Source of the DNA: Iamia sp963728655 | Lineage (GTDB): Bacteria; Actinomycetota; Acidimicrobiia; Acidimicrobiales; Iamiaceae | Length of the DNA: 64,000 bases | Reading direction: 5' to 3' | NCBI GenBank assembly: GCA_963728655.1 | Contig: CAVSLD010000006.1 | Span: 1,504,676 to 1,568,675, forward strand | Shown here: piece after piece, positions 8,971-18,302 of the stretch | How the letters are laid out: every line of letters begins with the position of its first letter | How positions within the stretch are numbered: the first letter of the stretch is position 1 | The notes under the pieces: generated by a model | What the model saw: the letters and a program-made list of their open reading frames with translations, nothing else | What the model was told of the DNA's origin: nothing | The model's database searches: none | Position numbers and translations under genes: made by a program

Positions 8971-11580
8971 TCATCCCGGGAGGCCGGCCGCGGTGCGGGC
9001 CTGGGCCAGGGCGTCGTCGAGCGCACCGGGGTCGCGGCCCCCGGCCACGGCCAGGTCGGCGCCCTTGCCCCCGCCGCCACCCACGGTGCGGGCCGCGTCG
9101 GCGATGAGGTCGCCGGCGTGGAGCCCGGCGTCGGGCGCCACCGTCGCGACCAGGGCCACCCCGCCGCCCTCGGGCGCGGCGCCGAGGACGACGCCACGGA
9201 TGCCGGGCTGGTCGCGGACCGCGAGGGCCAGGGTGCGGACGGCGTCGCGGTCGAGACCGTCGACCCGGGCCACCACCACGCCGTCGACGGCCTGGCGGGC
9301 CAGGTCGTCGGCCCCGCCCGCGGCGACCTTGGCCTTGAGCGCGCTGACCTCGTCGCGGAGGCCCTTCAGCTCCGACAGGCGCTTCTCGAGCCCCTCCAGC
9401 ACCTCACCGGCGGGCACGCCGACCAGCTCGGCCACCTGGGCCAGGCGGGCCTCCTCGTCGCGGAGCCGGTCGATGGGTCCGGTGCCGGTGACGGCCTCCA
9501 TGCGCCGCAGGTTCGAGCCGATCGAGCCCTCGGACACGATCTTCATCGGGCCGATGTCGCCGGTGGCGGTGACGTGGGTGCCGCCGCACAGCTCGATCGG
9601 AGTGGCGGCCGGCCTCCAGCACCCGCACCCGGTCGCCGTACTTCTCGCCGAAGAAGGCGATGGCCCCCTTGGCCAGGGCCTCCTCCTTGGAGGTCTCGTA
9701 GTGGCGCACAGGGTCGTTCTCCAGCACCGCCTGGTTGACCAGGTCCTCGATGCGGGTGATCTGCTCGGCCGTCACCGGCTCGAAGTGGCTGAAGTCGAAG
9801 CGCAGGCGGTCGGGCGCGACCAGGGAGCCCTGCTGCTTCACGTGGGGGCCGAGCACCTCGTGGAGGGCCCAGTGGAGCAGGTGGGTGCCGGTGTGGTTGC
9901 GCTTGATGGCCGCCCGGCGAGGGCCGTCGATGGCCGCGGTGACCTGGTCGCCGACCTCCAGGCCGCCGGCCCTGAGCCGGGCCCGGTGGCGGACCAGGCC
10001 GGGCACCGCCGCGGTGGTGTCGAGGACCTCGGCCGTGCCCGACGGGCCGGTGAGGGTGCCGGTGTCGCCCACCTGGCCGCCGGACTCGGCGTAGAAGGGG
10101 GTGCGGTCGAGGAACACCTCGAGCTCGGCGCCGTCGCCGGTGGGGACCAGGCCGAGGACCGTGGCGGTGGAGCTCTCCTCCTCCCGGCCCGTGAACTCGG
10201 TGGGACCGTGCGTCGGCGAGGAGGTCCTGGTAGGCGCCCAGGGCGGCGTCGCGATCGGCCCCCTTGTTGCGGCGGCCGCCCGCCTTGGACTGGGCCTTCT
10301 GCTGGGCCATGTCCTCGTCGAAGGCGTCGCGCTCGACCGGGTGGCCCCGGTCCTCGGCGATCTCGGCGGTGACCTCGTAGGGGAAGCCGTAGGTGTCGTG
10401 GAGGGTGAAGGCCACGTGGCCCGACAGGGGCGCCTCGTCGGCCAGGTCGGCCATCTCGGCCTCGAGGATGCCGAGCCCGTTGCGCAGGGTGCGGCGGAAC
10501 TGGGTCTCCTCCCGGTCGAGGACGGCCTGGACCTGGTCGAGGCCGGTGCGCACCTCGGGGTAGGCGTCGCCCATGACCTCGGCCACGTGGCCGGCGAGGG
10601 GGGCGGTGATGGGCGTCTCCACGCCCAGCAGGTAGGCGAAGCGCACCGCCCGGCGGATGATGCGCCGCAGCACGTAGCCCCGCTCCTCGTTGGAGGGCAC
10701 CACGCCGTCGGCGATGAGGAAGGTCATGGTGCGGGCGTGGTCGGCCAGCAGGCGGAGGGCCACATCGGACTCGGCGCGCGTCGCCCAAGCGGCGCCCGGT
10801 GAGCGACTGGGCCGTGTCGACCAGGCGGCCGACCGAGTCGGCGGCGTAGAGCCAGTGGTCGTCCTGGAGCACGCCGAGGATGCGCTCCAGGCCGGCGCCG
10901 GTGTCGACGTTCTTGGTGGGCAGGTCGGTGAGCGAGCCGTCGGCACCCCGGAAGGACTGGGTGAACACCAGGTTCCAGATCTCGACGAAGCGGTCCTCGG
11001 CCTCCGGGTTGGCCGGTCCGCCGTCGGGGCCGAGGCGGGGGCCGAAGTCCCAGAACAGCTCCGAGCTGGGCCCGCACGGGCCGACCTCGCCCATCTCCCA
11101 GAAGTTGTCGGCGCCGAGCCGCTGGATCCGCTCGGTCGGGAAGCCGACGGCGTCGGCCCAGATCTCGTGGGCCTCGTCGTCGCTGGTGTGGATGGTGACC
11201 CAGATGCGGTCGCCGTCGAGGCCCAGGACCTCGGTGAGCAGCTCCCAGGACCACGGGATGGCCTCGGCCTTGAAGTAGTCCCCGAAGCTGAAGTTGCCGA
11301 GCATCTCGAAGAAGGAGAGGTGGCGGGGCGAGCGCCCGATGGCGTCGAGGTCGTTGTGCTTGCCCCCGGCGCGGACGCACTTCTGCACCGACGAGGCCCG
11401 GGGTGGGTCGTAGGGCGCCGCCTCCTCGCCCAGGAAGTACGGGACGAAGGGCATCATCCCCGAGTTCGTGAACATGGGGGCCGAGGGGTGGTGCGGGATC
11501 AGCCCGGCCGACGGCACGGCGGTGTGGCCGCGAGCGGTGAAGAAGTCGGTCCAGATCCGGCGCAGGTCGTCGGCGTGCAC
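8971..11580 (-). CDS. alaS: Alanyl-tRNA synthetase, three frameshifts
   Basis: Charges tRNA-Ala. Class II catalytic core at the N-terminus (MFTNSGMMPFVPYFLG, SFFEMLGNFSFGDYFK), editing domain (KRNHTGTHLLHWALHEVLG, and ELCGGTHV in the frame after 9600) and a DHHA1-like C-terminus ending VGGGGGKGADLAVAGGRDP. The frame breaks at about 10778-10792, 10205-10212 and 9598-9605. Total length is a multiple of three, as three one-base insertions would give; at 9600 an extra G is evident. Because the enzyme is essential and all domains are present, I treat these as sequence errors and not a pseudogene. The GTG start at 11580 precedes the conserved HADDLRRIWTDFF. Confidence 0.93.
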
Positions 11581-11650
11581 AGGTCGACCAGTGTACGGGC
11601 GGACCGTCGCCGGCCCGGTCACCTTCCGACCGGGCCCGGTCACCCGCCGC

Positions 11651-12645
11651 TCAGGTGGTGCAGTCGACGACCTCGATGCCGTCCTCGGCCACGAACCCGG
11701 GCTGGCCGTCGGGCAGGAGGACGGGCCAGCGGCCGTCCTCGGGGTCGGTGGCGGTCATCAGCACCCGGGTGCCCGCCGGCGGGGCCTGGATGCGGCCGCC
11801 GTCCTCGTCCTCCACGGTGGGCTTGCCCTCGGCCTTGCCCACGCACCGCCCGGGGCTGGGCGGGAGGACGAAGGCCCCGAACATGAAGCCCTCGTCGCCG
11901 CCGATCCGGACCCGGTACCAGCCATCGTCGGGATCCTCCAGCTCGTCGAGCACCTCCAGGCCCTCGGACCGGGCCTGGGCCTCGTCGACGCTGCGCACCT
12001 TGTCGGCGTCGAGGTCGGGCTCCTCGCGGATGACCGCGACGCCGGCCTGGAGCTGGACGGGGCGGGGGTCGCCGCCGCCGTCACCCCCGCCGGACGCCGA
12101 CCCGCCGTCCCCGTCCCGTCGGAGCCCGAGGTGGCCACCACCACGCCCGCAGCGACGGCGGCGGCCACGACGACCAGCGCCAGGACGACCCACCAGACGC
12201 GCCGGGAGCGAGCCGGAGGCGCCCCGGCACCGCCGGTCGGCCCGGGACCGACCGGGCCGGGCCCACCGGGTGGCGGGGTGGCCCCCGGCGGCGCGCCCGG
12301 GGGCGCCCCGAGGGGTGCGGTCGCCCCACCGGGGTCCGGTGCGGGGGCGGGGCTGCGGAGGTCGACGGTGGCCTGCGACGGCGGCGGGGCGCCGGCCCCT
12401 GCGGAGGTGGGGGCCGGCGGCGGGGTGGCCCCGGGCGGCGGGGTGGGGCGGCCGCGGGCGCCGCGGCGCCCCCAGGGCGCCACCTGGGTGGTCTCGGCGT
12501 CGGCCTCGGTCTCGGTCTCGGCGACGGCGGGTGCGTCCGGCGGCCCCGGCTCGGGGGCGTGGGCCGTGCCGCAGGAGACGCAGAAGGCCGCCCCCGGTCG
12601 ACGGGCCTCACCGCAGTGGGTGCAGACGCCATCGGTGTCCGTCAC
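11651..12645 (-). CDS. Zinc-ribbon, Pro-rich, single-span membrane protein with SH3-like tail, one frameshift
   Basis: Not a named family. The N-terminus has a CxxC...CxxC zinc ribbon (VCTHCGEARRPGAAFCVSCG), then about 110 residues rich in Pro, Gly and Ala, then one membrane helix (VWWVVLALVVVAAAVAAGVVV), then an extracytoplasmic region with two repeat-like segments (DDGWYRVRIGGDEGFMFG and DGRWPVLLPDGQPGFVAEDG) that resemble bacterial SH3 folds, which bind cell wall. The frame changes at 12105-12118 (length 3n+2, one missing base). It shares its design with the gene at 14066-15451 on the other side of the glycosidase, suggesting an envelope role. Confidence 0.7.
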
Positions 12646-12741
12646 GGGGCGCGTCCTCCAGGGGCTCGGGGTCGGTGGACGACCCCTCCAGGTGGCCGCA
12701 GCCCTCGGGGCCACGACCCGAGCCGCCCAGCGGGGGCGAGG

Positions 12742-14019
12742 CTACAGCGTGACCTGGCAGGGGTCGAGGCCCTTGAGCCGCAGGGTGCGGACGACGGAGG
12801 CGTCGATGGCGCCCGGCTCGAGCTCGCCGGCCGCCACCGCCTGCTCGAGCCGGTCGAGCAGGCCCCCGACGTCGGCGCCCGCCAGCAGCACCACGTCGAC
12901 GCCGGCCGCCAGCGCCGCCACCGCGGCCTCGTCGGTGCCGAGCCGCTCGGTGACCGCACCCATGCCCGAGAGGTCGTCGGTCATGACCACCCCGTCGAAG
13001 CCGTAGTCGTCGCGGAGCAGGCGGACCGTGGCCGGGCTCAGCGACGAGGGCGTGCCCTCCTCGGTCAGGCCCGGGACGTCGAGGTGACCGAGCATCACCG
13101 CGGTGAAGGTCCCCAGTCGGGGCAGGAGCTGGGCGTAGGGCACCAGGTCCCGGTCCCGCAGCTCGGCCAGCGGGGGTGTGGTCACCGCCCCCTCGTGGGA
13201 GTCGCCCGAGGCCTCCCCGTGGCCGGGGAAGTGCTTGAGCACGGGCGCGACGCCCTCGGCCAGGAGCCCGTCGGCGTAGGCCCCGGCGTAGGCGACGACC
13301 GTCGCCGGGTCGGCCGACCACGACCGGTCGCCGATGACGGTGTCGTCGGGCTGGTCGCTCACGTCGACCACGGGGGCCAGGTCGATGGTGACCCCCACGG
13401 CCGCCAGGGCCCGGGCCCGCTCCTGGGCGAGGGCCCGCACCTCGTCCGGGGTGGACGAGGCCGCCAGGTCGCGGGCGGCGGGGACGTCACCGTCCAGGTC
13501 GTCGATGCGCTGCACGCGCCCGCCCTCCTCGTCGACGGCCACGAACAGGCCGGTGGGTGACCCGGCCCGCAGCTGGGCCAGGGCCCCGCTGGTCAGGAGG
13601 GTCGTGTCGTTGCCGCCCACGAACACGCCCCCCACGTGGTGGTCCTCGACGACCGTGGTGGCATCGCCGGTCCCCGAGGGGTCGACGCCCACCACCACCA
13701 GTGCGGCCAGCCGGCGCCGCAGCGGCCAGGCCGCCACCGCGTCCTGCGGGGTGCAGGCCGGCGGCCCGGCCGCGTCGGTGGGGGGCGGAGCCGTGGTGGG
13801 GGCCGCCGTGGTCGGCGAGGTCGTCGGCGCCCGCTCGCTGGTGGCCGTGGGGGCCGTCCCGGTGGAGGAGGTGGCACCACCGGTCGCCTCCTCGTCACCG
13901 CCCTCGTCGGTCAGCAGCACCACCGCGGCGACCACCACGACCAGCGCCCCCAGGGCCACGAGCAGCAGCCGCGTGCGACGGACGCCGGAGGGGCTGGGGG
14001 TCGGGGCGGGGTCGGTCAC
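12742..14019 (-). CDS. Glycoside hydrolase family 3, NagZ-type beta-N-acetylhexosaminidase, membrane-anchored
   Basis: Expected to remove N-acetylglucosamine from muropeptides or related glycans. It has 425 residues: membrane anchor (TRLLLVALGALVVVVAAVVLL, about 17-37), a Thr/Pro-rich linker (about 45-80), then a GH3 barrel. The NagZ signature KHFPGHGEASGDSH supplies the Asp-His acid/base pair, and VMTDDLSGMGA carries the nucleophilic Asp. The anchor and linker put the catalytic domain outside the membrane, unlike the cytoplasmic E. coli enzyme. It is flanked by two zinc-ribbon membrane proteins on the same strand. Confidence 0.88.
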   Translation of the reverse strand: MTDPAPTPSPSGVRRTRLLLVALGALVVVVAAVVLLTDEGGDEEATGGATSSTGTAPTATSERAPTTSPTTAAPTTAPPPTDAAGPPACTPQDAVAAWPLRRRLAALVVVGVDPSGTGDATTVVEDHHVGGVFVGGNDTTLLTSGALAQLRAGSPTGLFVAVDEEGGRVQRIDDLDGDVPAARDLAASSTPDEVRALAQERARALAAVGVTIDLAPVVDVSDQPDDTVIGDRSWSADPATVVAYAGAYADGLLAEGVAPVLKHFPGHGEASGDSHEGAVTTPPLAELRDRDLVPYAQLLPRLGTFTAVMLGHLDVPGLTEEGTPSSLSPATVRLLRDDYGFDGVVMTDDLSGMGAVTERLGTDEAAVAALAAGVDVVLLAGADVGGLLDRLEQAVAAGELEPGAIDASVVRTLRLKGLDPCQVTL

Positions 14020-14065
14020 CGGACCACGCTGGCAGACGGGGGCCGGCGCGCCGCGACAGACCGGC

Positions 14066-15451
14066 TCACGAGCGCAGCCGGGTGTTGCCCTCGTAGTCGC
14101 CCTGCGTGATGCGCTTGGCGTAGCAGTCGTCGGAGCCCCACCCCTCGGCGTCGCACCAGGCGTTGGCCTCCTCGGGCGAGGCCCGGGGCACGCCCCGCAC
14201 CATCACCCAGTACCCGTCGAGCTTGAACGACGAGTAGTCCGAGCTCCGCACCAGGCGCAGGTCCGGGTACCGGGCCAGGAGGTCCTGGTAGTTGTCGAGG
14301 ATCTGGCCGTGGTCGTCGTAGTGGATCCCGGTGGTCGGGTCGTCGGTGCCGATGGTCTTGGCGCTCAGCTGCGAGACCCACGTGTCGTACAGCGTCCCAT
14401 CGACGAAGGGCCGGTCCGCGGCCGCGATGCGCTCCAGCTCGGCCAGGGCGGCGGCGCCGGTGAGCTCGGCCTCGGGCGGAGCGGGCCCCTGGGCCTCCAC
14501 CCGGGCGGCGGCGCCCAGGTCGGCACCACCCGTGGCATCGACGCGCACCCGCTCCCGGCCCGCGACCGCGTCGCCGGCGGGGACGCAGGTGATGGCGTAG
14601 ACGACGTCGACGCCGCCGGTGAGGGCGCCGGCCTCGTCCTCCGGGACGGCCAGGGCCCCGAGAGCGCCGTCGTCGAGGTCGGACTCCCCGTCGAAGAGCA
14701 GCTCCACCTCGGCACTGGCCCCGCCGGCGGGGACCGCGAGCGGGGTGGCCGACAGGTCGAACGTCGCCGCCGCGTAGCGGGTGGTGCCCCGGGCCAGGCC
14801 CACCCGCACGTCCGACGACGACAGGACCTGGTCGTGGGTGCACGACGTGGTGATGACGATCACCACGTGGAGACCGGTGGCGTCCTGCCACCAGCGCCGC
14901 AGGGCCGGCTGGGTGGTGCTGACGGGGCAGCTGGCGTCGACCGCCCCCTCGACCCCCTCGTCCCCCGGCGCCGGCTGGAGGCCGGCATCCGACGGCGTCA
15001 CGTCCGCGCCGGTCGCGGTCGCGTCGGCCGCGTCGTCCCCGCCCGACCCGGCCACGAGCACCCCCACGGCGAGGAGGACCAGGGCCAGCACCACCACGAC
15101 GGTCGCCACCACCGCGGCGATCCACCCGCGACCGGAGCCGGCACCCGACGGCGGGGTCGGACCCGGTGGCGGCGCGGTCCCCCCGACGGGACCGGGAGGG
15201 AGGGCCGGCGGCGGTCCGAGCGGCGTGAGGGCCATCCCGGCGGGCGGGGCGGCGGGGCCCGGGGGCGGTGGGGCGGGGGTCCCGGGGGGCGGGCTCCACC
15301 CGGGCGGCGGGGTGGGCGGGGCCAGGGGCGCGGCGCGGTGGTCGACCGTCGCCCCGGCGCCGGGGTCGGTGGCGACCGCGGCCGCCCCGCACGCCGTGCA
15401 GAAGCGGGCACCCGGTCGCTGCGGCACACCGCACTCGTGACACGTGCCCAC
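14066..15451 (-). CDS. Zinc-ribbon, Pro-rich, single-span membrane protein of unknown function
   Basis: 461 residues. The zinc ribbon CHECGVPQRPGARFCTACG is at the extreme N-terminus (4-22), then a Pro/Gly-rich stretch to about 105, one membrane helix (WIAAVVATVVVVLALVLLAVGVLVA), then about 330 extracytoplasmic residues with no family I recognise. The C-terminal 100 residues (DSSDYSSFKLDGYWVMV-like region, two Cys near the end) look like a folded domain. The GTG start at 15451 has a good ribosome site (GGGGGAGG) upstream. It is a structural analogue of the 11651-12645 gene. Confidence 0.75.
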   Translation of the reverse strand: MGTCHECGVPQRPGARFCTACGAAAVATDPGAGATVDHRAAPLAPPTPPPGWSPPPGTPAPPPPGPAAPPAGMALTPLGPPPALPPGPVGGTAPPPGPTPPSGAGSGRGWIAAVVATVVVVLALVLLAVGVLVAGSGGDDAADATATGADVTPSDAGLQPAPGDEGVEGAVDASCPVSTTQPALRRWWQDATGLHVVIVITTSCTHDQVLSSSDVRVGLARGTTRYAAATFDLSATPLAVPAGGASAEVELLFDGESDLDDGALGALAVPEDEAGALTGGVDVVYAITCVPAGDAVAGRERVRVDATGGADLGAAARVEAQGPAPPEAELTGAAALAELERIAAADRPFVDGTLYDTWVSQLSAKTIGTDDPTTGIHYDDHGQILDNYQDLLARYPDLRLVRSSDYSSFKLDGYWVMVRGVPRASPEEANAWCDAEGWGSDDCYAKRITQGDYEGNTRLRS

Positions 15452-15535
15452 TGGCGCCTCCCCCGAGGTCCTCCGACGCGGGGCCTCCCACGCCGACCGC
15501 GATCATGCCCCACCGGGGGCGAGGGGCGCTGCCCG

Positions 15536-15811
15536 CTAGCCGGCCCGGCGGTCCGGGGGCGCCGGGCGGGCGACCCGGGTGTCGACCTCGGCCCGCATCT
15601 CCGCCTCCCGGGTGCGCATGGCGTCGCGGCCCTCGGTGACGGCGTCGCGCACCGCGGGGCCCACCTTCCGGGCCGCCTCGGCGGCGCGCTCCTGCACCTT
15701 CTCGGGGACGTACCGCTCGACCGCGGTCCGCACCCGGCGCTGGACCCACAGGGACGACCCCAGCCCGGCGGCGGTGCCGGTCACGAACCAGAACGTGCGC
15801 TTGGGCACCAC
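15536..15811 (-). CDS. Small membrane-associated protein (DUF6167-like)
   Basis: 91 residues: a hydrophobic N-terminus (FWFVTGTAAGLGSSLWV) followed by a charged helix rich in Ala, Arg and Glu. Proteins of this type lie between DUF948 and alaS in many actinobacteria, and the position here is the same. The GTG at 15811 is preceded by AGAGGTGGA. The function is unknown; a role at the cell envelope is inferred only from the membrane segment. Confidence 0.65.
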   Translation of the reverse strand: MVPKRTFWFVTGTAAGLGSSLWVQRRVRTAVERYVPEKVQERAAEAARKVGPAVRDAVTEGRDAMRTREAEMRAEVDTRVARPAPPDRRAG

Positions 15812-15842
15812 TCCACCTCTCGGATGACGGACGGGACGGGCG

Positions 15843-16199
15843 TCAGTCTCGCCCACGGAGCTTGCGGGCGGCACGCTGGGCCCCCGACGCCGCCGCCGCG
15901 GTCTTGATGACCGGCCGCGACAGGGCGACGTAGGCCGCCTTGGACGCCCCGTCGACCCGGTGCGACAGGGCCTCGGCGGCGTCGAGGATCTCGCTCACCC
16001 GCTCGGTCTCGTCGCCGGCCTGGCGGACGACGGCCGTCGCCTCCCGCAGGGCGGGCAGGGCCTCGTCGCGGACCTCGGCCAGGGCCTCGGCCAGCTCCTG
16101 GGTGGTGCGGGCCAGGCGGACGACCACCAGGGTCAGCGCCGCGACCACGGCGAGGGAGGTGACGGCGGCGACGACGGCCGCCAGGTCGAGGGCGCTCAA
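15843..16199 (-). CDS. DUF948 family membrane protein
   Basis: 118 residues with an N-terminal membrane helix (AAVVAAVTSLAVVAALTLVVVRLA) and a long amphipathic helix (TTQELAEALAEVRDEALPAL and on), the DUF948 pattern. The start is a TTG at 16199, chosen because AGGAGG lies 4 nt before it and the conserved region begins there. Neighbour conservation (rarA upstream, small membrane protein and alaS downstream) supports the call. The biochemical role is unknown. Confidence 0.75.
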   Translation of the reverse strand: MSALDLAAVVAAVTSLAVVAALTLVVVRLARTTQELAEALAEVRDEALPALREATAVVRQAGDETERVSEILDAAEALSHRVDGASKAAYVALSRPVIKTAAAASGAQRAARKLRGRD

Positions 16200-16233
16200 C
16201 GGTCGGTCCTCCTGCGGGGCGCGGGGTGTCCCG

Positions 16234-17559
16234 TCATCGGCCGGCGCTCCCGTCGGCGCGGTGGGCGGCGAGGCGCGCGGCCACCTCGGCCTCGTGGCCA
16301 TGGGCCGACGGCTCGTAGAAGCGGGTGCCGACCAGCTCGTCGGGCAGGTGCTGCTGGTCGACCCAGCCCGCCGGGTCGTCGTGGGGGTAGCGGTAGCCCT
16401 GCCCGTGGCCCAGGCCCTTGGCGCCCTGGTAGTGGGCGTCGCGGAGGTGGGCCGGCACCCGACCGCCGGGGCCGTCCCGCACCGCGGCCCGGGCCGCCCC
16501 CAGGGCCGTGGTGACCCGGTTGGACTTGGGGCTGGTGGCCAGGTGGATGACCGCGTGGGCCAGGTTGAGCTGGGCCTCGGGGAGCCCGACGTGCTCGACC
16601 GCGCGCGCCGCCGCCTCGGCCACCAGGAGGGCCTGCGGGTCGGCCATGCCGATGTCCTCCGAGGCCAGGATCACCAGGCGGCGGGCGATGAACCGGGCGT
16701 CCTCCCCCGCCTCGAGCATGGTGGCCAGCCACCAGAGCCCGGCGTCGGGGTCCGAGCCCCGGATGCTCTTGATGAAGGCGCTGGCCACGTCGTAGTGCTC
16801 GTCGCGCCCGTAGCGCAGGGCGTTGACCCCGAGGGCCGCCTCCACGTCGGCCACCTGCACCTCGGTGGGCCCGCCGCCGGCGTCGCGCACCCGGCCCGCG
16901 GCCAGGGCGACGGCCACCTCGAGGGCGGTGAGGGTCTGGCGACCGTCGCCCCCGGCCCGCAGGACCAGGTGGTCGACGGCGTCGGGCGCGGCCGTGGCCT
17001 CCTCGACCTCGAGGCCCCGGGTGACCAGCTCGCGCAGCGCGTCGGCGTCGAGCGGCTCCAGGCGGAAGAGCGTCGAGCGCGACAGCAGGGGCGGGTTCAC
17101 GGTGAAGTGGGGGTTCTCGGTGGTCGCACCGATGAGGACCACCAGGCCCTCCTCCACCGCCGGCAGCAGGGCGTCCTGCTGGGACTTGGAGAAGCGGTGC
17201 ACCTCGTCGAGGAACAGGATCGTCCCCTGGCCCCGCTCCCCCAGCCGCTGCCGGGCCCGGGCCAGCACCTCGCGCACGTCCCTCACCGACGCGTCGACGG
17301 CCGACAGGGAGGCGAACTCCTTGGCCGTGGTGCGGGCCACCAGGCGGGCGAGCGTGGTCTTCCCCGTGCCCGCCGGGCCCCAGAGGATGGCCGAGGACAG
17401 CCGGTCGCCCTCGATCAGGCGCCGGAGGGGTGCACCGGGGTCGAGGAGGTGGCCCTGGCCCACGACCTCGTCGAGCGTGGCCGGCCGCATCCGGTCGGCC
17501 AGCGGGGCCCGGGACGCCAGCCGCTCGGTCGCGGCGGCGGCGAAGAGGTCGTCGGGCAC
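16234..17559 (-). CDS. rarA: RarA/MgsA, replication-associated recombination AAA+ ATPase
   Basis: AAA+ protein that acts at stalled replication forks. It has 441 residues. N-terminal MRPATLDEVVGQGHLL, Walker A GPAGTGKTTLARLVA, Walker B ILFLDEVHRF, sensor 1 LIGATTENPHF, and the C-terminal tetramerisation block (ASAFIKSIRGSDPDAGLWWL, VILASEDIGMADPQAL) are all present in order. A TACCCT -10 box 6 nt before the GTG suggests a leaderless transcript. It appears to head the run rarA-DUF948-small protein. Confidence 0.95.
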   Translation of the reverse strand: MPDDLFAAAATERLASRAPLADRMRPATLDEVVGQGHLLDPGAPLRRLIEGDRLSSAILWGPAGTGKTTLARLVARTTAKEFASLSAVDASVRDVREVLARARQRLGERGQGTILFLDEVHRFSKSQQDALLPAVEEGLVVLIGATTENPHFTVNPPLLSRSTLFRLEPLDADALRELVTRGLEVEEATAAPDAVDHLVLRAGGDGRQTLTALEVAVALAAGRVRDAGGGPTEVQVADVEAALGVNALRYGRDEHYDVASAFIKSIRGSDPDAGLWWLATMLEAGEDARFIARRLVILASEDIGMADPQALLVAEAAARAVEHVGLPEAQLNLAHAVIHLATSPKSNRVTTALGAARAAVRDGPGGRVPAHLRDAHYQGAKGLGHGQGYRYPHDDPAGWVDQQHLPDELVGTRFYEPSAHGHEAEVAARLAAHRADGSAGR

Positions 17560-17565
17560 CCGGCG

Positions 17566-17571
17566 AGGGTA
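17566..17571 (-). promoter_or_regulatory. -10 box (TACCCT) of rarA
   Basis: Six nucleotides separate TACCCT from the rarA GTG, the leaderless spacing. Confidence 0.5.
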
Positions 17572-17605
17572 CCGCCCGCCGCCCGACGGGCGTCCCGGTC
17601 GCGGC

Positions 17606-18169
17606 TCAGCCCGCGACCCGCTCCAGGTGCTGCACCAGCGTCTCGCAGAAGGCGGGCAGGTCGTCGGGGTTGCGGCTGCTGATCAGCGGGCCGGCGCCGC
17701 TCTCGTCGACCACGACCTCCTCGTCGACCCACGTGGCGCCGGCGTTGGTGAGGTCGGTCTCCAGGCTCGGCCAGCTGGTCATCCGCCGCCCGTCGGCCAC
17801 CCCGGCGTCGATCAGGGTCCAGGGCCCGTGGCAGATGACGGCGATGGGCCGGCCCGCGTCGGCCACGGCCTTGACCAGGGCCACCGAGGCCTCGTCGGTG
17901 CGGAGCTGGTCGGGGTTGGCCACGCCGCCCGGCAGCACCAGGGCGGCGTAGTCGCCCGCGTCGGCCTGGGCCGAGGCGACGTCGACGGGGAACGTGTCGC
18001 CCTTGTCGAGGTGGTTGAAGGCCTGGACCTCACCCTCCTCCGGCGCGACGAGGACCGGGGTGGCGCCGGCCCCCTCGACCGCCTTCCAGGGCTCGGTCAG
18101 CTCCACCTGCTCGATGCCCTCCATGGCGACCACGAAGGCGACCTTCGTTCCGTCCAGTGCGTTGGTCAC
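17606..18169 (-). CDS. DJ-1/PfpI family protein (glutamine amidotransferase class I fold)
   Basis: 187 residues with the DJ-1/PfpI fold. The nucleophile elbow AVICHGPWTLIDAG carries the reactive Cys with the following His, and Glu in MEGIEQVELTEPW is the likely acid partner. Family members include proteases, chaperones and deglycases of glyoxal adducts, and sequence alone does not choose among them. The GTG start is backed by GGAGG 7 nt upstream. It is a single gene, divergent from the lipoprotein at 18303. Confidence 0.88.
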   Translation of the reverse strand: MTNALDGTKVAFVVAMEGIEQVELTEPWKAVEGAGATPVLVAPEEGEVQAFNHLDKGDTFPVDVASAQADAGDYAALVLPGGVANPDQLRTDEASVALVKAVADAGRPIAVICHGPWTLIDAGVADGRRMTSWPSLETDLTNAGATWVDEEVVVDESGAGPLISSRNPDDLPAFCETLVQHLERVAG

Positions 18170-18302
18170 AGGGATACCTCCAGATCTCGGGCCCGCACCG
18201 CGCCGCTACCCGGGTCGGCCCGTCCCAACCGATCGGCCCGGGCCCGGGCGGGTGGTCGACGTCACCGGTTGGGGTCGGCGCGGGCCGGGCAGGGTGGCCC
18301 CG

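Noticed and set aside
8971..11580. alaS as a pseudogene
   Set aside because: All domains are present in order and the three frame changes behave like single-base errors, as do many others in the window.
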